Positions 18,074 through 26,753 are shown, counted from the stretch's first letter. The stretch: 64,000 nt of DNA from JBGAHD01 sp044226395 (GCA_044226395.1 JBGAHD010000001.1:248001-312000), one strand, 5' to 3'. Translations and numbers: made by a program. Notes: generated by a model not told the origin, from the letters alone.

Positions 18074-19252
18074 ATGCCTCAATGGAACAAGCCCGATCTG
18101 TTGCCCAGCGTGGTGCCACTGCCCGAGTGGTCTTGGCTCGAGTCCGGTGAACGACGCACAGGAACGTGTGATGCCTTGCGCGAGCGCCTGTCGAGGGGCG
18201 GCGGTCGGCGAATGTGGCATGGCGGCGATGAAGTCCAGGAAGTGACGCTCGTCGCGCCGCCCGGCGCGAGCCGATATGTCCCTTTGGCGGAGTCTCGTGA
18301 ACTGGCTGGCGCGGTGTTGGCGGGAGAGGAGGCCCGGTTGCGTCAAGCGCTTCGCTGGAATCTGTTCGTGGGCGTGATGTTCATGTCGAGCTTTCTGTTT
18401 CGATTGGCGATGAAAAGTCACTCGCCCTCGTTCATCTTTCTCCTGCTGTTGCCGCAAGTCGCGCTCTATGTCGAGACAAAATTGAAACTCGACCGTCTAC
18501 TGGAGCAGCCCGATCGCTACCTGCTCGAACACGCGACGACGAAGCGCTATCGCTATTGGCTTGACGCGCGTGGCGGGTTTCGGTGTTTGACCTGCGTCCT
18601 CGCGACGATTTGGGTCATCGTCTACGCATTCCAGTTCTTGATGCCGCCCGCCGGAAACGTCTTTGGCGGCCCGCCATGGTTCGCGACGGCACTGGTCAAA
18701 TTCGTCGTTGTCGACGAACCGTGGCGCTTGCTCACGGCGACCGTGATGCATGGCTCGATCCCGCATCTGCTGTTTAACGTCGTCGGCATGTTGTCGCTGG
18801 GCATGATCGTGGAGCGCGGCGTGAATCGACACTTGGTCGCGCCCGTGTGGCTCGCCGGCGCCATCGCGGGCAGCCTGGCGAGTTGGGCGATGCTGCCCGC
18901 GACATCGGTGGGCGCTTCTGGCGGCATCATGGCGGTTTTTGCTTTCCTGCTGGTGATGGCCAAGCGCAGACCATCGGAACTGCCGCCGGGCTTCTATACG
19001 TCCCTGAGGATCAGCGCCGGCGTCATCATTCTGATGGGCATCTTTGCCTGGGAGATCATCGACAACGCCGCGCATGCTGGCGGCGCGGTCGCCGGAGCCT
19101 TGATCGCTTGGTGGGTGTTTCGCGCGGACCAAGGCGAGTCGCCGTTGCCCGATTCGCGGGGGCTCGTGGTGTCGAACTGGATTGCTTTGGCGATCATTGG
19201 CGCGGTGGCGCTGTTCACGGCGGCGAAGTTGGTGGTGCCGAACACGCTGTAG
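18074..19252 (+). CDS. Rhomboid-family intramembrane serine protease (copy 2)
   Basis: A 392-aa paralogue of the preceding gene, starting MPQWNKPDLLPS. It keeps LLTATVMHGSIPHLLFNVVG, the serine motif SVGASGGIMAVFAFLLVMA and the histidine motif IIDNAAHAGGAVAGALIAWW, so it should be active. Identity with copy 1 is highest in the core and C-terminus (both end near LPLPDSRGLVV..NWIA) and low in the first two helices. That pattern suggests tandem duplication followed by divergence of the sensing or substrate-contact part. Confidence 0.85.
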   Translation: MPQWNKPDLLPSVVPLPEWSWLESGERRTGTCDALRERLSRGGGRRMWHGGDEVQEVTLVAPPGASRYVPLAESRELAGAVLAGEEARLRQALRWNLFVGVMFMSSFLFRLAMKSHSPSFIFLLLLPQVALYVETKLKLDRLLEQPDRYLLEHATTKRYRYWLDARGGFRCLTCVLATIWVIVYAFQFLMPPAGNVFGGPPWFATALVKFVVVDEPWRLLTATVMHGSIPHLLFNVVGMLSLGMIVERGVNRHLVAPVWLAGAIAGSLASWAMLPATSVGASGGIMAVFAFLLVMAKRRPSELPPGFYTSLRISAGVIILMGIFAWEIIDNAAHAGGAVAGALIAWWVFRADQGESPLPDSRGLVVSNWIALAIIGAVALFTAAKLVVPNTL

Positions 19253-19305
19253 CACCCGAGCACATCGGTGAATGGGTTTCGCCGACGTGGTCTTGGTTCG
19301 AAGCA

Positions 19306-20838
19306 TCATCTCAGCCAACGTCGTTTCGTCAGCGCGCGTCTTTCCGCTTCGGCCAGTTCGAGCGATAAGGCTTGCTCGAGCTCCAGATCGACGCGCGTCA
19401 AACCGCTTCCCGGAGTCGCGACCACCCACGGTGGCCAAGGATCGGTTCGCACGTCGACGAGGCGGTTCCAGTAGGCGACGAAATCCGCGGGCGCATGAAG
19501 GGCCACGAGCGCATCGACCCACGTCATGGGACTCAGCAGGCCATTGAGTTGTTTGTGCGCGAGCGTGTCGCCGATGGGAATCACCCGACGACTGCGATGT
19601 CGTCGAAACGCCGAGTCATCGCCCGCGACCATCACCAAGGGCTGACCGCCAGCGTGTTCCCAACGCGCGAGGATCCTGGCGAGGCATTCCCGGGAGTCCG
19701 GATCGACCGCGGTGCCGACCACGATGGCGGTCTTCTCGTGTTCGAACAAGGTGGCGCCTTCATCCTTGAAGGCCATGACGGGACCGAGATTGACGCTGGA
19801 TCGCCGCGATGCGATCTCGGCCATGGTCTGCCGTCGCGTTGCCGGCGCGCGACGCGTGCGCAGAAACCAGCCTTCGCCTTGCGTGACATCGTAGCCTTCG
19901 ATTTCCTCGGTCAAAGACGTTGTTAGGATGTACAGAGGTGGGCTGCGATAGCGACCTTTGATCAGCTCGCCGATCGGAAGGCCCAACTCGCCGGGGCCCT
20001 CGATGAACAGGTCGCCATGCGCCAATCCCTCCGAGAAAAACCAAATCTCCGAGTCCCAAGCCTTGTTGTCGATGGTGAGGTTTACCAAGGCGCTCAGGTG
20101 CAGCGCGTCGCCCGGACAGTGGCCCGTCGTCAGTGCGCATTGACGTTGACGAATGGCGAGTTCGCGCAAGACGCGCCAGTCGCCATCGGCACGGTAGGCG
20201 ACGGAAGCCAGCCGCGGATCGCGAAGTACTTCACGCAAGGTCGCGTAGTAGTCCTCGGTGTGCGCGTCTTCCGCTGGACCCTGATTGCGCGACATGGCGA
20301 TCGCCGTGTCGCGGGGCAGATAGTCATAGTCATGTCGCCCCGCGAGAATGCGACGACACACATGGGCCGAGACGACGTCGAGTTTGGGAGCAAGTTGCTT
20401 CGCCAGGTTCGCGGAGGCGAAGAGACCATCGAGCAGGGCGTTCTGAGAGTCTCTGCGCCACGCGCTGTGCCAGGCCTCGTCGGAGGGCTGCATGTCGTCC
20501 TCGTGCGAGTACAACAGGGACGAAAAGCGCGCGTAAGGCATGGTGCCCTCGGGCCAGGGCGGCGAACCAAAATTCGCGTCGGTGGCCACATGGCGCGCCT
20601 TAGTTACGCGTTGCCGTAGTTCATCGGGAAGCTGCGTGAAGTTGACTCGCAGATAGGCGAGTAGGTCGCCTGGTCGATTCAACGACAGCAATTCGTAGAG
20701 GCGATGTCCGATTTCGACGTCGCGGCAGAGTTGAGCGAAGGGTTCCGCATCGATCTCGACGCAGAAGTGTTGCTTGGGCCCGTTGTGATAGCCCACGGGA
20801 CCGAAGTCCCAAACGACGGAAGTCTCGGGTATGGCCAC
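19306..20838 (-). CDS. Unrecognised 510-aa protein
   Basis: I do not recognise this protein. It starts at a GTG (20838) with AGGGGGA about seven bases upstream, has no signal peptide or membrane helix, and is Arg/Leu/Asp-rich with mixed alpha/beta character. Notable segments are VVWDFGPVGYHNGPKQHFCV near the N-terminus, RRILAGRHDYDYLPRDTAIA in the middle, AIVVGTAVDPDSRECLARIL followed by PLVMVAGDDSAFRRHRSRRV (possibly a Rossmann-like strand-helix-strand), and a C-terminal helix VDLELEQALSLELAEAERRA. Codon use matches the neighbours. It is convergent with the rhomboid pair, so no operon context helps. Confidence 0.7.
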   Translation of the reverse strand: MAIPETSVVWDFGPVGYHNGPKQHFCVEIDAEPFAQLCRDVEIGHRLYELLSLNRPGDLLAYLRVNFTQLPDELRQRVTKARHVATDANFGSPPWPEGTMPYARFSSLLYSHEDDMQPSDEAWHSAWRRDSQNALLDGLFASANLAKQLAPKLDVVSAHVCRRILAGRHDYDYLPRDTAIAMSRNQGPAEDAHTEDYYATLREVLRDPRLASVAYRADGDWRVLRELAIRQRQCALTTGHCPGDALHLSALVNLTIDNKAWDSEIWFFSEGLAHGDLFIEGPGELGLPIGELIKGRYRSPPLYILTTSLTEEIEGYDVTQGEGWFLRTRRAPATRRQTMAEIASRRSSVNLGPVMAFKDEGATLFEHEKTAIVVGTAVDPDSRECLARILARWEHAGGQPLVMVAGDDSAFRRHRSRRVIPIGDTLAHKQLNGLLSPMTWVDALVALHAPADFVAYWNRLVDVRTDPWPPWVVATPGSGLTRVDLELEQALSLELAEAERRALTKRRWLR

Positions 20839-21041
20839 GTGTTTTCCCCCTGCGGTGGCGCCGGCCTCATCGCATGAGCAACCGGGTTGCGGAAGAGCTT
20901 AGTCGTTCGCTTCTCACCCGCTGAGATCGGATGGACATCAATGCGGTGGCAGATGCGCGATGTCCGCTGTCGGCGACGGCTGGAAGATTTTGGAGATGAG
21001 TTCAAGTAAGGTGTCGCCCGACAGCCACTCCTGGAACTGAT

Positions 21042-21443
21042 ATGCGACGTCCGACCATCCGGCTTACCGCGTTGGCCCTGGCCTTGATCAGCGCCTCCGC
21101 CTTCGGCGCGCCCACCGAGTCGAGGACTTTCGAGAAGGAAAAGACCGAAGCGCAAGCCAATCTCGCCACGCCGGACGGCGCCGCGTATGACGAAGAACTC
21201 GGTCGCTATCTGATGAGCATCGTCGGCGTGAAGGACGCGATGCACGAGTGCGCGGAACGCGTCGAGCCGCCGCGGGAGGTCTACGGATTCTTCCGCTTCG
21301 ATGAGAAAGGCCAGTACCGATTGATCATGCGGCCCGAGGGCGTTCTGTCGAAATGCCTGGCCCAACTCTTTGAAGGCCGCGATCCGCCCAAGCCGCCGCG
21401 CTTGCCTTACGTCAACGATTTCAATTTCACCGAGAACGAGTAG
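21042..21443 (+). CDS. Small secreted protein, unknown function
   Basis: A 133-aa protein with a clear signal peptide (RLTALALALISASAFGA, cleavage after FGA). The mature part is about 110 aa, charged, with only two cysteines (MHECAER and LSKCLAQ) that could form a disulphide. It ends with a proline-rich stretch, RDPPKPPRLPYVNDFNF. The family is not recognised. The gene stands alone between two minus-strand genes. Confidence 0.65.
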   Translation: MRRPTIRLTALALALISASAFGAPTESRTFEKEKTEAQANLATPDGAAYDEELGRYLMSIVGVKDAMHECAERVEPPREVYGFFRFDEKGQYRLIMRPEGVLSKCLAQLFEGRDPPKPPRLPYVNDFNFTENE

Positions 21444-21576
21444 GGCGCGCTCCAGTTCCGTTGGTCTCGAACGCGAACACCTGGCGGACGATGCGGCGCT
21501 CTACGCGACATTGTTGAAGGCCAAGTCAATTGAAGTATTCGACGAGACCAAGAGCGACCAGGCCGAGGCGTCTTCC

Positions 21577-22443
21577 CTATTCATGGGTGAGGTAAGTGGC
21601 GACGCACACCTGCATCGTGGCGTCGTGGATGTCGAGCACGCGTCGCAGCGGAATTTGATAACCGCCCGCGAGGTTCCAAGCCACCGGCAGTCCCAGCTTG
21701 CGACAGGTGTCGAAGACCAGGAAGTCGCGATGCGCCAGTTGCGCGTTGGTCAGCCAACCGCCGAGCGGATCCTTGATGTGCGGATCGGCGCCGGCTTGGT
21801 AGAGCAGAAGTTCGCAGTCGCGGAAACTCCGCACGATCTCGGGAAGTTCCGCCAGGAATGGCGCGGCTTGTTCTGGACGCTCGAAATCGGCGCCGGCGGA
21901 AAACTGCTTGATGTCATTGCCCAAGCCGAGAAATCGAATGATCTGCGCCGTGCCGTCACCATAGTGCATGTCGCAATCGAGAATGCCCACGCGCTTCACG
22001 CGACCTTCGGTGAGCAATGCGCGCGCGGCCACGATCAGTCCATTGAAAGTGCAGTAGCCCGCGGCTTCATCGAACTTCGCATGATGAAAGCCCGACACTG
22101 GCGCGACCGCCACTTGTTGATTCGACAACGCTTCGCGCGCGGCGGCGAGCATCGCGCCAGAAGTCCAAGGCAGCGCCTGCGCCACCTCCGGCAGTAGATT
22201 GCCAAAACCATTGGCGATGCGTCCCTCAAGCACGCCATTCACGAACGGCCGCGAATGCGCCAAGGCCAGTTGCTCGCGCGAGGCTGCCTCAAACGGCTTG
22301 AACTCGAGCGGCGCGCGCATGCGCCGCCAACTGTCGACGACCTCTCGCGGCTTGCCCGCGCTCGGCGAGTAGCTCTGCGCATTGGCGACCATGCGCTCGT
22401 CGTAAAACACGGGAATGGCGGCGAGTGATCCGACCTGCTGCAC
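21577..22443 (-). CDS. Histone deacetylase-family (acetylpolyamine/acetoin-type) deacetylase
   Basis: A 288-aa zinc-hydrolase fold. The signatures are VSGFHHAKFDEAAGYCTFNG (histidine pair), ILDCDMHYGDGT (D-x-H zinc ligands and following GDGT) and YQAGADPHIKDPLGG (third ligand region). The end, WNLAGGYQ, matches the glycine-rich exit of this family. Bacterial members deacetylate small molecules or proteins; the substrate here is unknown. A GTG start at 22443 is backed by GAGGAG six bases upstream. Compared with the longer family average (about 310-340 aa), it is slightly short at the N-terminus. Confidence 0.82.
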   Translation of the reverse strand: MQQVGSLAAIPVFYDERMVANAQSYSPSAGKPREVVDSWRRMRAPLEFKPFEAASREQLALAHSRPFVNGVLEGRIANGFGNLLPEVAQALPWTSGAMLAAAREALSNQQVAVAPVSGFHHAKFDEAAGYCTFNGLIVAARALLTEGRVKRVGILDCDMHYGDGTAQIIRFLGLGNDIKQFSAGADFERPEQAAPFLAELPEIVRSFRDCELLLYQAGADPHIKDPLGGWLTNAQLAHRDFLVFDTCRKLGLPVAWNLAGGYQIPLRRVLDIHDATMQVCVATYLTHE

Positions 22444-22768
22444 GGCGGTCTCCTCGAGGAGAAGGGTAGGAATCCGCGGGCGTCGAGGTGCTCAAGCCGT
22501 CTGCCCGGTCGGCGAGGCATTCTCCGAGGGTTTGTCTCATGCGATGCGATGCGCGCGATTGGGCATCTGGTTCTGGCGAGCCGGAGAGTCGGGTGGGGGA
22601 ATCGGTTCGCCCATCGCAATCGATGAATCGTGTTCGGATGCGACGGTAACCAGAGATCGAACTGGCATTGCCGCGTAATGGTCGGTGCGACAGGGCAGAT
22701 TCTCGTGCGTCGTTTCGACGCAGCTGCTGATTTCAATCAGTCAGTGGCAAAAACTCGCGCACAAAAAA
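22444..22768. other. Intergenic stretch without recognisable gene
   Basis: It lies between the deacetylase start and the left edge of the ssrA-linked island. TCTCCTCGAGGAGA near 22450 is a small palindrome that includes the deacetylase ribosome site. I see no promoter, RNA or coding signal that I can defend in the remainder. Base composition becomes visibly richer in A and T toward the island. Confidence 0.5.
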
Positions 22769-22835
22769 GGCCACGGATCTCTCTGCGGCCATCTATTGGT
22801 GGAGGAACACGGAACCGAATCCGCGTCTGCAATTC
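22769..22835 (-). repeat. Degenerate copy of the ssrA 3' end (probable att repeat, left edge)
   Basis: Aligned without gaps to 26732-26798, 52 of 67 bases are identical. The copy covers the ssrA terminator stem (TCTCTCTGCGGCC), the spacer, the CCA end (TTGGTGGAGG) and the T-arm region (CCGCGT). It cannot be a functional tmRNA because the rest of the molecule is missing. The expected origin is a target-site duplication from integration at the ssrA 3' end, now decayed. Confidence 0.75.
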
Positions 22836-22971
22836 GAGCCAGATAGTCACGCCAAAGCCTTGGGGTCGTGATTTCGACGATTTGGTGATCTCACTTGCTT
22901 GAGTGGGCGCAAGCTCTGGCGCAGAATGGCATCATTTTGATGATGTGACTAGCCTGCCACTAGGCAATCAA

Positions 22972-23214
22972 ATGAAGGGCGACGACAAGCTCAAGCTGTT
23001 TCCCCAAGAAGTGCCCATGAGTCTGCGCGAAAACATATCGGTCGATTGGGCCTACCGGGACTCTGCACGCGCACGGATGCCGGTACTGGCGAAGTGTATC
23101 CTGCGGAAGTACGGCTACCCGCCCGGCCTTAAGCATGCGACGGTGAAAACGGTGTTGCTGCAAGCCGAGGCGTTGTCGTCGAGGTGGTCGATTAAGCATC
23201 GCGGCACTGCCTGA
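22972..23214 (+). pseudogene. Fragment of type I restriction subunit HsdR (C-terminal part only)
   Basis: An 80-codon frame whose translation contains SLRENISVDWAYRDSARARM, then LAKCILRKYGYPPGLKHATV and QAEALS. This is the typical final helical segment of type I restriction endonuclease R subunits (DUF3387-type end). The helicase and nuclease domains of roughly 900 residues are absent, and the upstream DNA does not encode them in any frame. It is therefore a remnant of a lost restriction-modification system, not a functional gene. Confidence 0.7.
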
Positions 23215-23272
23215 TCAGTACCGACATGAAGCGTAACTTCACTGAAACAAGAAAAGAGGGAATCCGCGAAGT

Positions 23273-25108
23273 ATGGCCCGCATCGAGAATCACAAATACA
23301 GCATCGAGGAAGCCTTCAGAGAGTGCTTCTATATCGTCCCGGACTACCAGCGCGAGTACGTCTGGACGGACAAGGAAGTGCATCAGCTGCTCGAAGACAT
23401 CGGCGAGCAGATCGATGCGGGGACTAAGCGTGAATATTTCATCGGCACTGTTCTCGTGTCGCCCGCCGACCAGAAGAACCACTACGAGGTCATCGACGGC
23501 CAGCAGCGTCTGACCACGTTTTTTCTGCTGCTTTGCGCCTTGAAGCACTTGTTTCAGGGCGAGCCGCAGATGCAGACTGTCAGCGGCCTGATCTCGACCA
23601 GCTACACGGATGGTGATGGGGAAACGCGTACCAGCCTGAAGTTGGAGCCGCGCTACGAAAATGCGAGCGATGTAATCACCAAACTGGTGGAATTGGATGC
23701 CGACCCTCAAACCGTGCGCGCAGGTATTCAATTGTCAGGCATTCCCTGCTTCGGGTCGCTGGAGAATCTGGTAGGCGCCTACAGCACCCTGTATAGCTAT
23801 CTCAAGGACAACTACGACGATGCGCCAAAGCTAAAGAAGTATTGGGGTTATCTGGCGAACAATGTGGTGTTCATCCAGATATCCACGGACGTGAGCAGCG
23901 CCTTGAAAATCTTCGAGACCATCAACGAGCGCGGCGTCGGCCTCAATCCGATGGACTTGCTCAAGAACCTGCTGTTTACACAGGTGAAGCAGGAGCAGTT
24001 CACTCAGCTCAAGGACGAGTGGAAGAAGATCACCAGGCCGCTGGAGAAAGAGAGGGAAAAGCCTCTTCGCTTTCTGCGCTACTTTCTGATGGCGAACTAC
24101 GTCATCAAGAACGAGCGCGGCGATGCTGTGGTGCGCGAAGATGAAATCTACGATTGGTTCGTGGGCAAGGACAATGCGGCACTGTGCGACTACGCCAGCA
24201 AGCCCTTCGAATTCGTCCGGAAGGTCATTCGGAACGTCGAGCACTATCTCGCGTTCTCGAACGGACTGGGCAACGACGGCAAGCCCAGCCTTGCGATGGA
24301 CAGCCTCAAGCGGCTGGCGGGCGCAGCCTTCAGCCTGCACTACGTGCTGCTCTTGGCGGCGGCAAACTTCCCGAAGCCGCTGTTCGACCACTTCGTGGGG
24401 CAGTTGGAGAGCTTCCTTTTCTACTACATCTTCACTAAGACGCCGACCAAAGATCTGGAGCGCAGCTTCTCCCAATGGGCCGATGAGTTGCGCGCGATTG
24501 CAGCAATCTCCGATCCCGTGAAGCAAAAAGTGCAACTCAACGCGTTCATTGCCGACCGGTTCGACAAGAACATGGCCGGGAAGTCGCAAGAACTGATCGA
24601 TGCACTCCGTCGCTTCACGCTGTACTCGATGCAGCAATACCGGACGCGCTACTTGCTGGCGCGACTGACGCAACACGTCGACATGGCGTTCAGGGGCTTA
24701 AAGACGCCCGCTAGCCTGGAGCCGTTTTCCAAGCTGGAAATCGAACACATCTTGCCCGACCGCCCGACTCCGGAACTGCGCGGCAAATGGGCTACCGACA
24801 ATCCGGGTGCCGTTTACGACGACTACAAGAATCGGCTCGGGAATCTTGCCTTGCTGGAGAAGCCCATCAACATCGTCGCAGGCAATGATTTCTATGCGGC
24901 GAAGCGGGCCGAGTACCGCAAGAGCGGCAACTACCTGACCCGCAGTCTGGTTGAACTGACTAGCGTCGGTCAGAACACCTCGATTTCCCGAATAAACGAG
25001 AAGCTGAAAGCGTTTCCCGCGTGGAATGCAAAGGCCATCGAGGATCGCCACGCGTTGCTGATAGCCTTGGTTCAGGACGTGTGGAAGACATCATCCGTCG
25101 AAGTCTAA
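23273..25108 (+). CDS. DUF262/DUF1524 protein, GmrSD-like (putative defence nuclease)
   Basis: A 611-aa protein. The N-terminal DUF262 (ParB/Srx-fold) part shows VPDYQREYVWTDKEVHQLLE, FIGTVLVSP and the nucleotide-binding signature EVIDGQQRLTTFFLL. The middle is helical (FETINERGVGLNPMDLLKNL). The C-terminal DUF1524 HNH-type nuclease part has LEIEHILPDRPTPE and YDDYKNRLGNLALLEKPINI, then FYAAKRAEYRKS. This is the single-chain architecture of GmrSD type IV enzymes that cut modified DNA, and of related phage-defence proteins. Both catalytic regions look intact. The next gene follows after 33 bp. Confidence 0.88.
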   Translation: MARIENHKYSIEEAFRECFYIVPDYQREYVWTDKEVHQLLEDIGEQIDAGTKREYFIGTVLVSPADQKNHYEVIDGQQRLTTFFLLLCALKHLFQGEPQMQTVSGLISTSYTDGDGETRTSLKLEPRYENASDVITKLVELDADPQTVRAGIQLSGIPCFGSLENLVGAYSTLYSYLKDNYDDAPKLKKYWGYLANNVVFIQISTDVSSALKIFETINERGVGLNPMDLLKNLLFTQVKQEQFTQLKDEWKKITRPLEKEREKPLRFLRYFLMANYVIKNERGDAVVREDEIYDWFVGKDNAALCDYASKPFEFVRKVIRNVEHYLAFSNGLGNDGKPSLAMDSLKRLAGAAFSLHYVLLLAAANFPKPLFDHFVGQLESFLFYYIFTKTPTKDLERSFSQWADELRAIAAISDPVKQKVQLNAFIADRFDKNMAGKSQELIDALRRFTLYSMQQYRTRYLLARLTQHVDMAFRGLKTPASLEPFSKLEIEHILPDRPTPELRGKWATDNPGAVYDDYKNRLGNLALLEKPINIVAGNDFYAAKRAEYRKSGNYLTRSLVELTSVGQNTSISRINEKLKAFPAWNAKAIEDRHALLIALVQDVWKTSSVEV

Positions 25109-25141
25109 AGAGACACCATCGGAGATCACGGAGGGGCGCAG

Positions 25142-25972
25142 ATGGCATTGGGGCGAGTCGAGCGAATCCTGATACTGGCGAAGACCTACCCATCGCCAAG
25201 CGCGCAATTCGTCGAAACCTCCTGTATCGCTGGCATCGCCCAGAGCGGCGCGATGCGCCGTCTGTTCCCGGTGCCATTCCGGATGGTCGAGGACGGCCAG
25301 CAGTTCAGAAAGTGGCAGTGGATCGACGTGCGCGTCGAGAAGGCCAGCAAAGATCACCGACCCGAAAGCCACAAGGTCTACGTCGATACCATCAACTGCG
25401 GCGAATTAATTGACACCAAGAAGGCGTGGGTCAGGCGTTGGGAGTGGCTGGACAAGATGCCGTCATTCGGTAGCTTCGATGCCATTGATGCCGCTCGTCT
25501 TGCCGATGGCTTGTCGCTTGCCTTGTTGCGTCCCAAGCGACTGCTGGGTCTGGACATCACCAAGGCACGCACCCCGGACTGGACGGACGAAGAGCGAGAA
25601 AAGCTCCTACAAGAGCAGATGCAGGGAAATCTGTTCTCGGAAGTGGAGGAGCGCAAGCAGGTGAAGCAGCTCCGCAAGGTACCGTTCGACTTCCACTACC
25701 GCTATGTGTGCGATACGCCGGACGGCGAAAAAGAGTACAAGCACAAGATCGTCGATTGGGAGGCTGGCGCGCTGTTCTGGAACTGCCGCCAGCGGCATGG
25801 CGTGGGTTGGGAGAAACCGTTTCGCGCCAAGCTGGAGGAAGCGCTCGGAAATAGGGAACTGATGTTCCTAGTGGGCAATCAGCACCGGTTCCAAGACCAG
25901 TGGCTGATCGTCAGCCTGATCTACCCGCCTAAGCGAGAGCCAACTTACGACCGGCAGATGACGCTGCTTTGA
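25142..25972 (+). CDS. Conserved protein of unknown function in the DUF262/DUF488 island
   Basis: A 276-aa soluble protein. The N-terminus, ERILILAKTYPSPSAQFVET followed by SCIAGIAQSGAMRRLFPVPF, resembles proteins I have seen annotated as hypothetical beside DUF488 genes. Other segments are KWQWIDVRVEKASKDHRPES, LALLRPKRLLGLDI, PFDFHYRYVCDTPDGEKEYK and ELMFLVGNQHRFQDQWLIVS. No domain with known chemistry is evident. GGAGGGGC precedes the ATG. It is co-transcribed with the DUF262/DUF1524 gene, and its last 44 bp overlap the end of the convergent DUF488 gene. A defence-related role is inference from context. Confidence 0.8.
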   Translation: MALGRVERILILAKTYPSPSAQFVETSCIAGIAQSGAMRRLFPVPFRMVEDGQQFRKWQWIDVRVEKASKDHRPESHKVYVDTINCGELIDTKKAWVRRWEWLDKMPSFGSFDAIDAARLADGLSLALLRPKRLLGLDITKARTPDWTDEEREKLLQEQMQGNLFSEVEERKQVKQLRKVPFDFHYRYVCDTPDGEKEYKHKIVDWEAGALFWNCRQRHGVGWEKPFRAKLEEALGNRELMFLVGNQHRFQDQWLIVSLIYPPKREPTYDRQMTLL

Positions 25973-26402
25973 CCGTAATGTGCTCGATGTCCGCGCCGCA
26001 GTGCTTGTTCACCGCGTCGGCCACCATCGAGCGGTGGCAAGAGTTGAAATCAGCCTCGTAACACAGCAATGCGCAGGTCGAGGACTTCACTAGTTCAGAC
26101 AGCTCGGCGACGGCGTCCTTTTGCGTCTTCAGGTAATTAAGGAAGCCAGTGGTGTACCGCTTCCAGTCGCCATCCTTGCGGTAGCCGTCGCGCACTGGCC
26201 TCGGGCAGCCGAGTCCGACCATGTGGACGTATTCGAGGCCGGAGAGGTTGAGCACGTTGGCCAGCGCCTTCTTTGAGAAGCCGGGTTTGCGGGACAGCGG
26301 CAGCTCGCGAATGTCCACGATTGTTTTGATGCCGTGCTCGGTGAGCAGCGACATGAAATCGTCGATGTCCAGTCCTTCATAGCCGATCGTGAAAACAGTC
26401 AT
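25929..26402 (-). CDS. DUF488 family protein
   Basis: A 157-aa protein matching DUF488 (PF04343). Visible motifs are FTIGYEGLDIDDFMSLL, IVDIRELPLSRKPGFSK, YVHMVGLGCPRPVRDGY, WKRYTTGFLNYL and the cysteine-bearing ALLCYEADFNSCHRSMVAD. The conserved CYE...CHR pattern suggests a phosphatase- or nuclease-like pocket, but no biochemical activity is established. The ATG at 26402 fits the family N-terminus; an in-frame extension upstream has no support. Convergent overlap with the preceding gene, and the shared island, suggest the two are functionally linked. Confidence 0.85.
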   Translation of the reverse strand: MTVFTIGYEGLDIDDFMSLLTEHGIKTIVDIRELPLSRKPGFSKKALANVLNLSGLEYVHMVGLGCPRPVRDGYRKDGDWKRYTTGFLNYLKTQKDAVAELSELVKSSTCALLCYEADFNSCHRSMVADAVNKHCGADIEHITVKAASSAGRKLALA

Positions 26403-26723
26403 TTTCTTCTGTCCCTCTACGGGTTTGATTTTACCGGAGGCGACCCCGAACGGGCACCCTTTCGGTGCATGGTTTTCGTCGTCATAGCGGCTTGACCTCG
26501 GCCTCGCGCCGGGCCACCGTTCCGGGCAACGCCCGCCCGTAACCATGCACCAAGCGCCATAGTTCCGTTGCGACGGCGGTCCTATCTCGCTGGTTCTCGC
26601 GACGCCGAAGGGTCGACGTTTGCAGCCGCCCTTAGCCGAGGTTGGACGTGAAAATGGGGGCAGGTCAGTTTGCTCTGGCGAGAGAATTGCAGATCCTTGA
26701 CATGACACTAGAGATCTCACCCA
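26403..26723. other. Non-coding end of the island with an 11-bp inverted repeat
   Basis: No convincing gene is present. GGTGCATGGTT (26464-26474) and AACCATGCACC (26541-26551) form a perfect 11-bp inverted repeat around a 66-base, GC-rich spacer that can fold further. This could be the end of a small mobile element, a structured RNA or a recombination site. The rest (26552-26723) shows nothing I can name. Confidence 0.45.
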
Positions 26724-26753
26724 CAAAAAAAGGCCGCAGATCTCTCTGCGGCC
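26724..26753 (-). terminator. Intrinsic terminator of ssrA
   Basis: On the minus strand GGCCGCAGA and TCTGCGGCC pair perfectly around a four-base loop (26732-26753), followed by a run of seven T (26725-26731 read in reverse). It starts six bases beyond the tmRNA CCA end. Confidence 0.88.

Noticed and set aside
22769..22835. Second tmRNA or a tRNA gene
   Set aside because: Only the terminator, CCA end and T-arm are present; the body of the RNA is missing and there are 15 mismatches to the real copy.
26403..26726. Upstream in-frame extension of the DUF488 protein
   Set aside because: The extension has no family similarity and covers an inverted repeat; the DUF488 family begins at MTVFTIGYEG.
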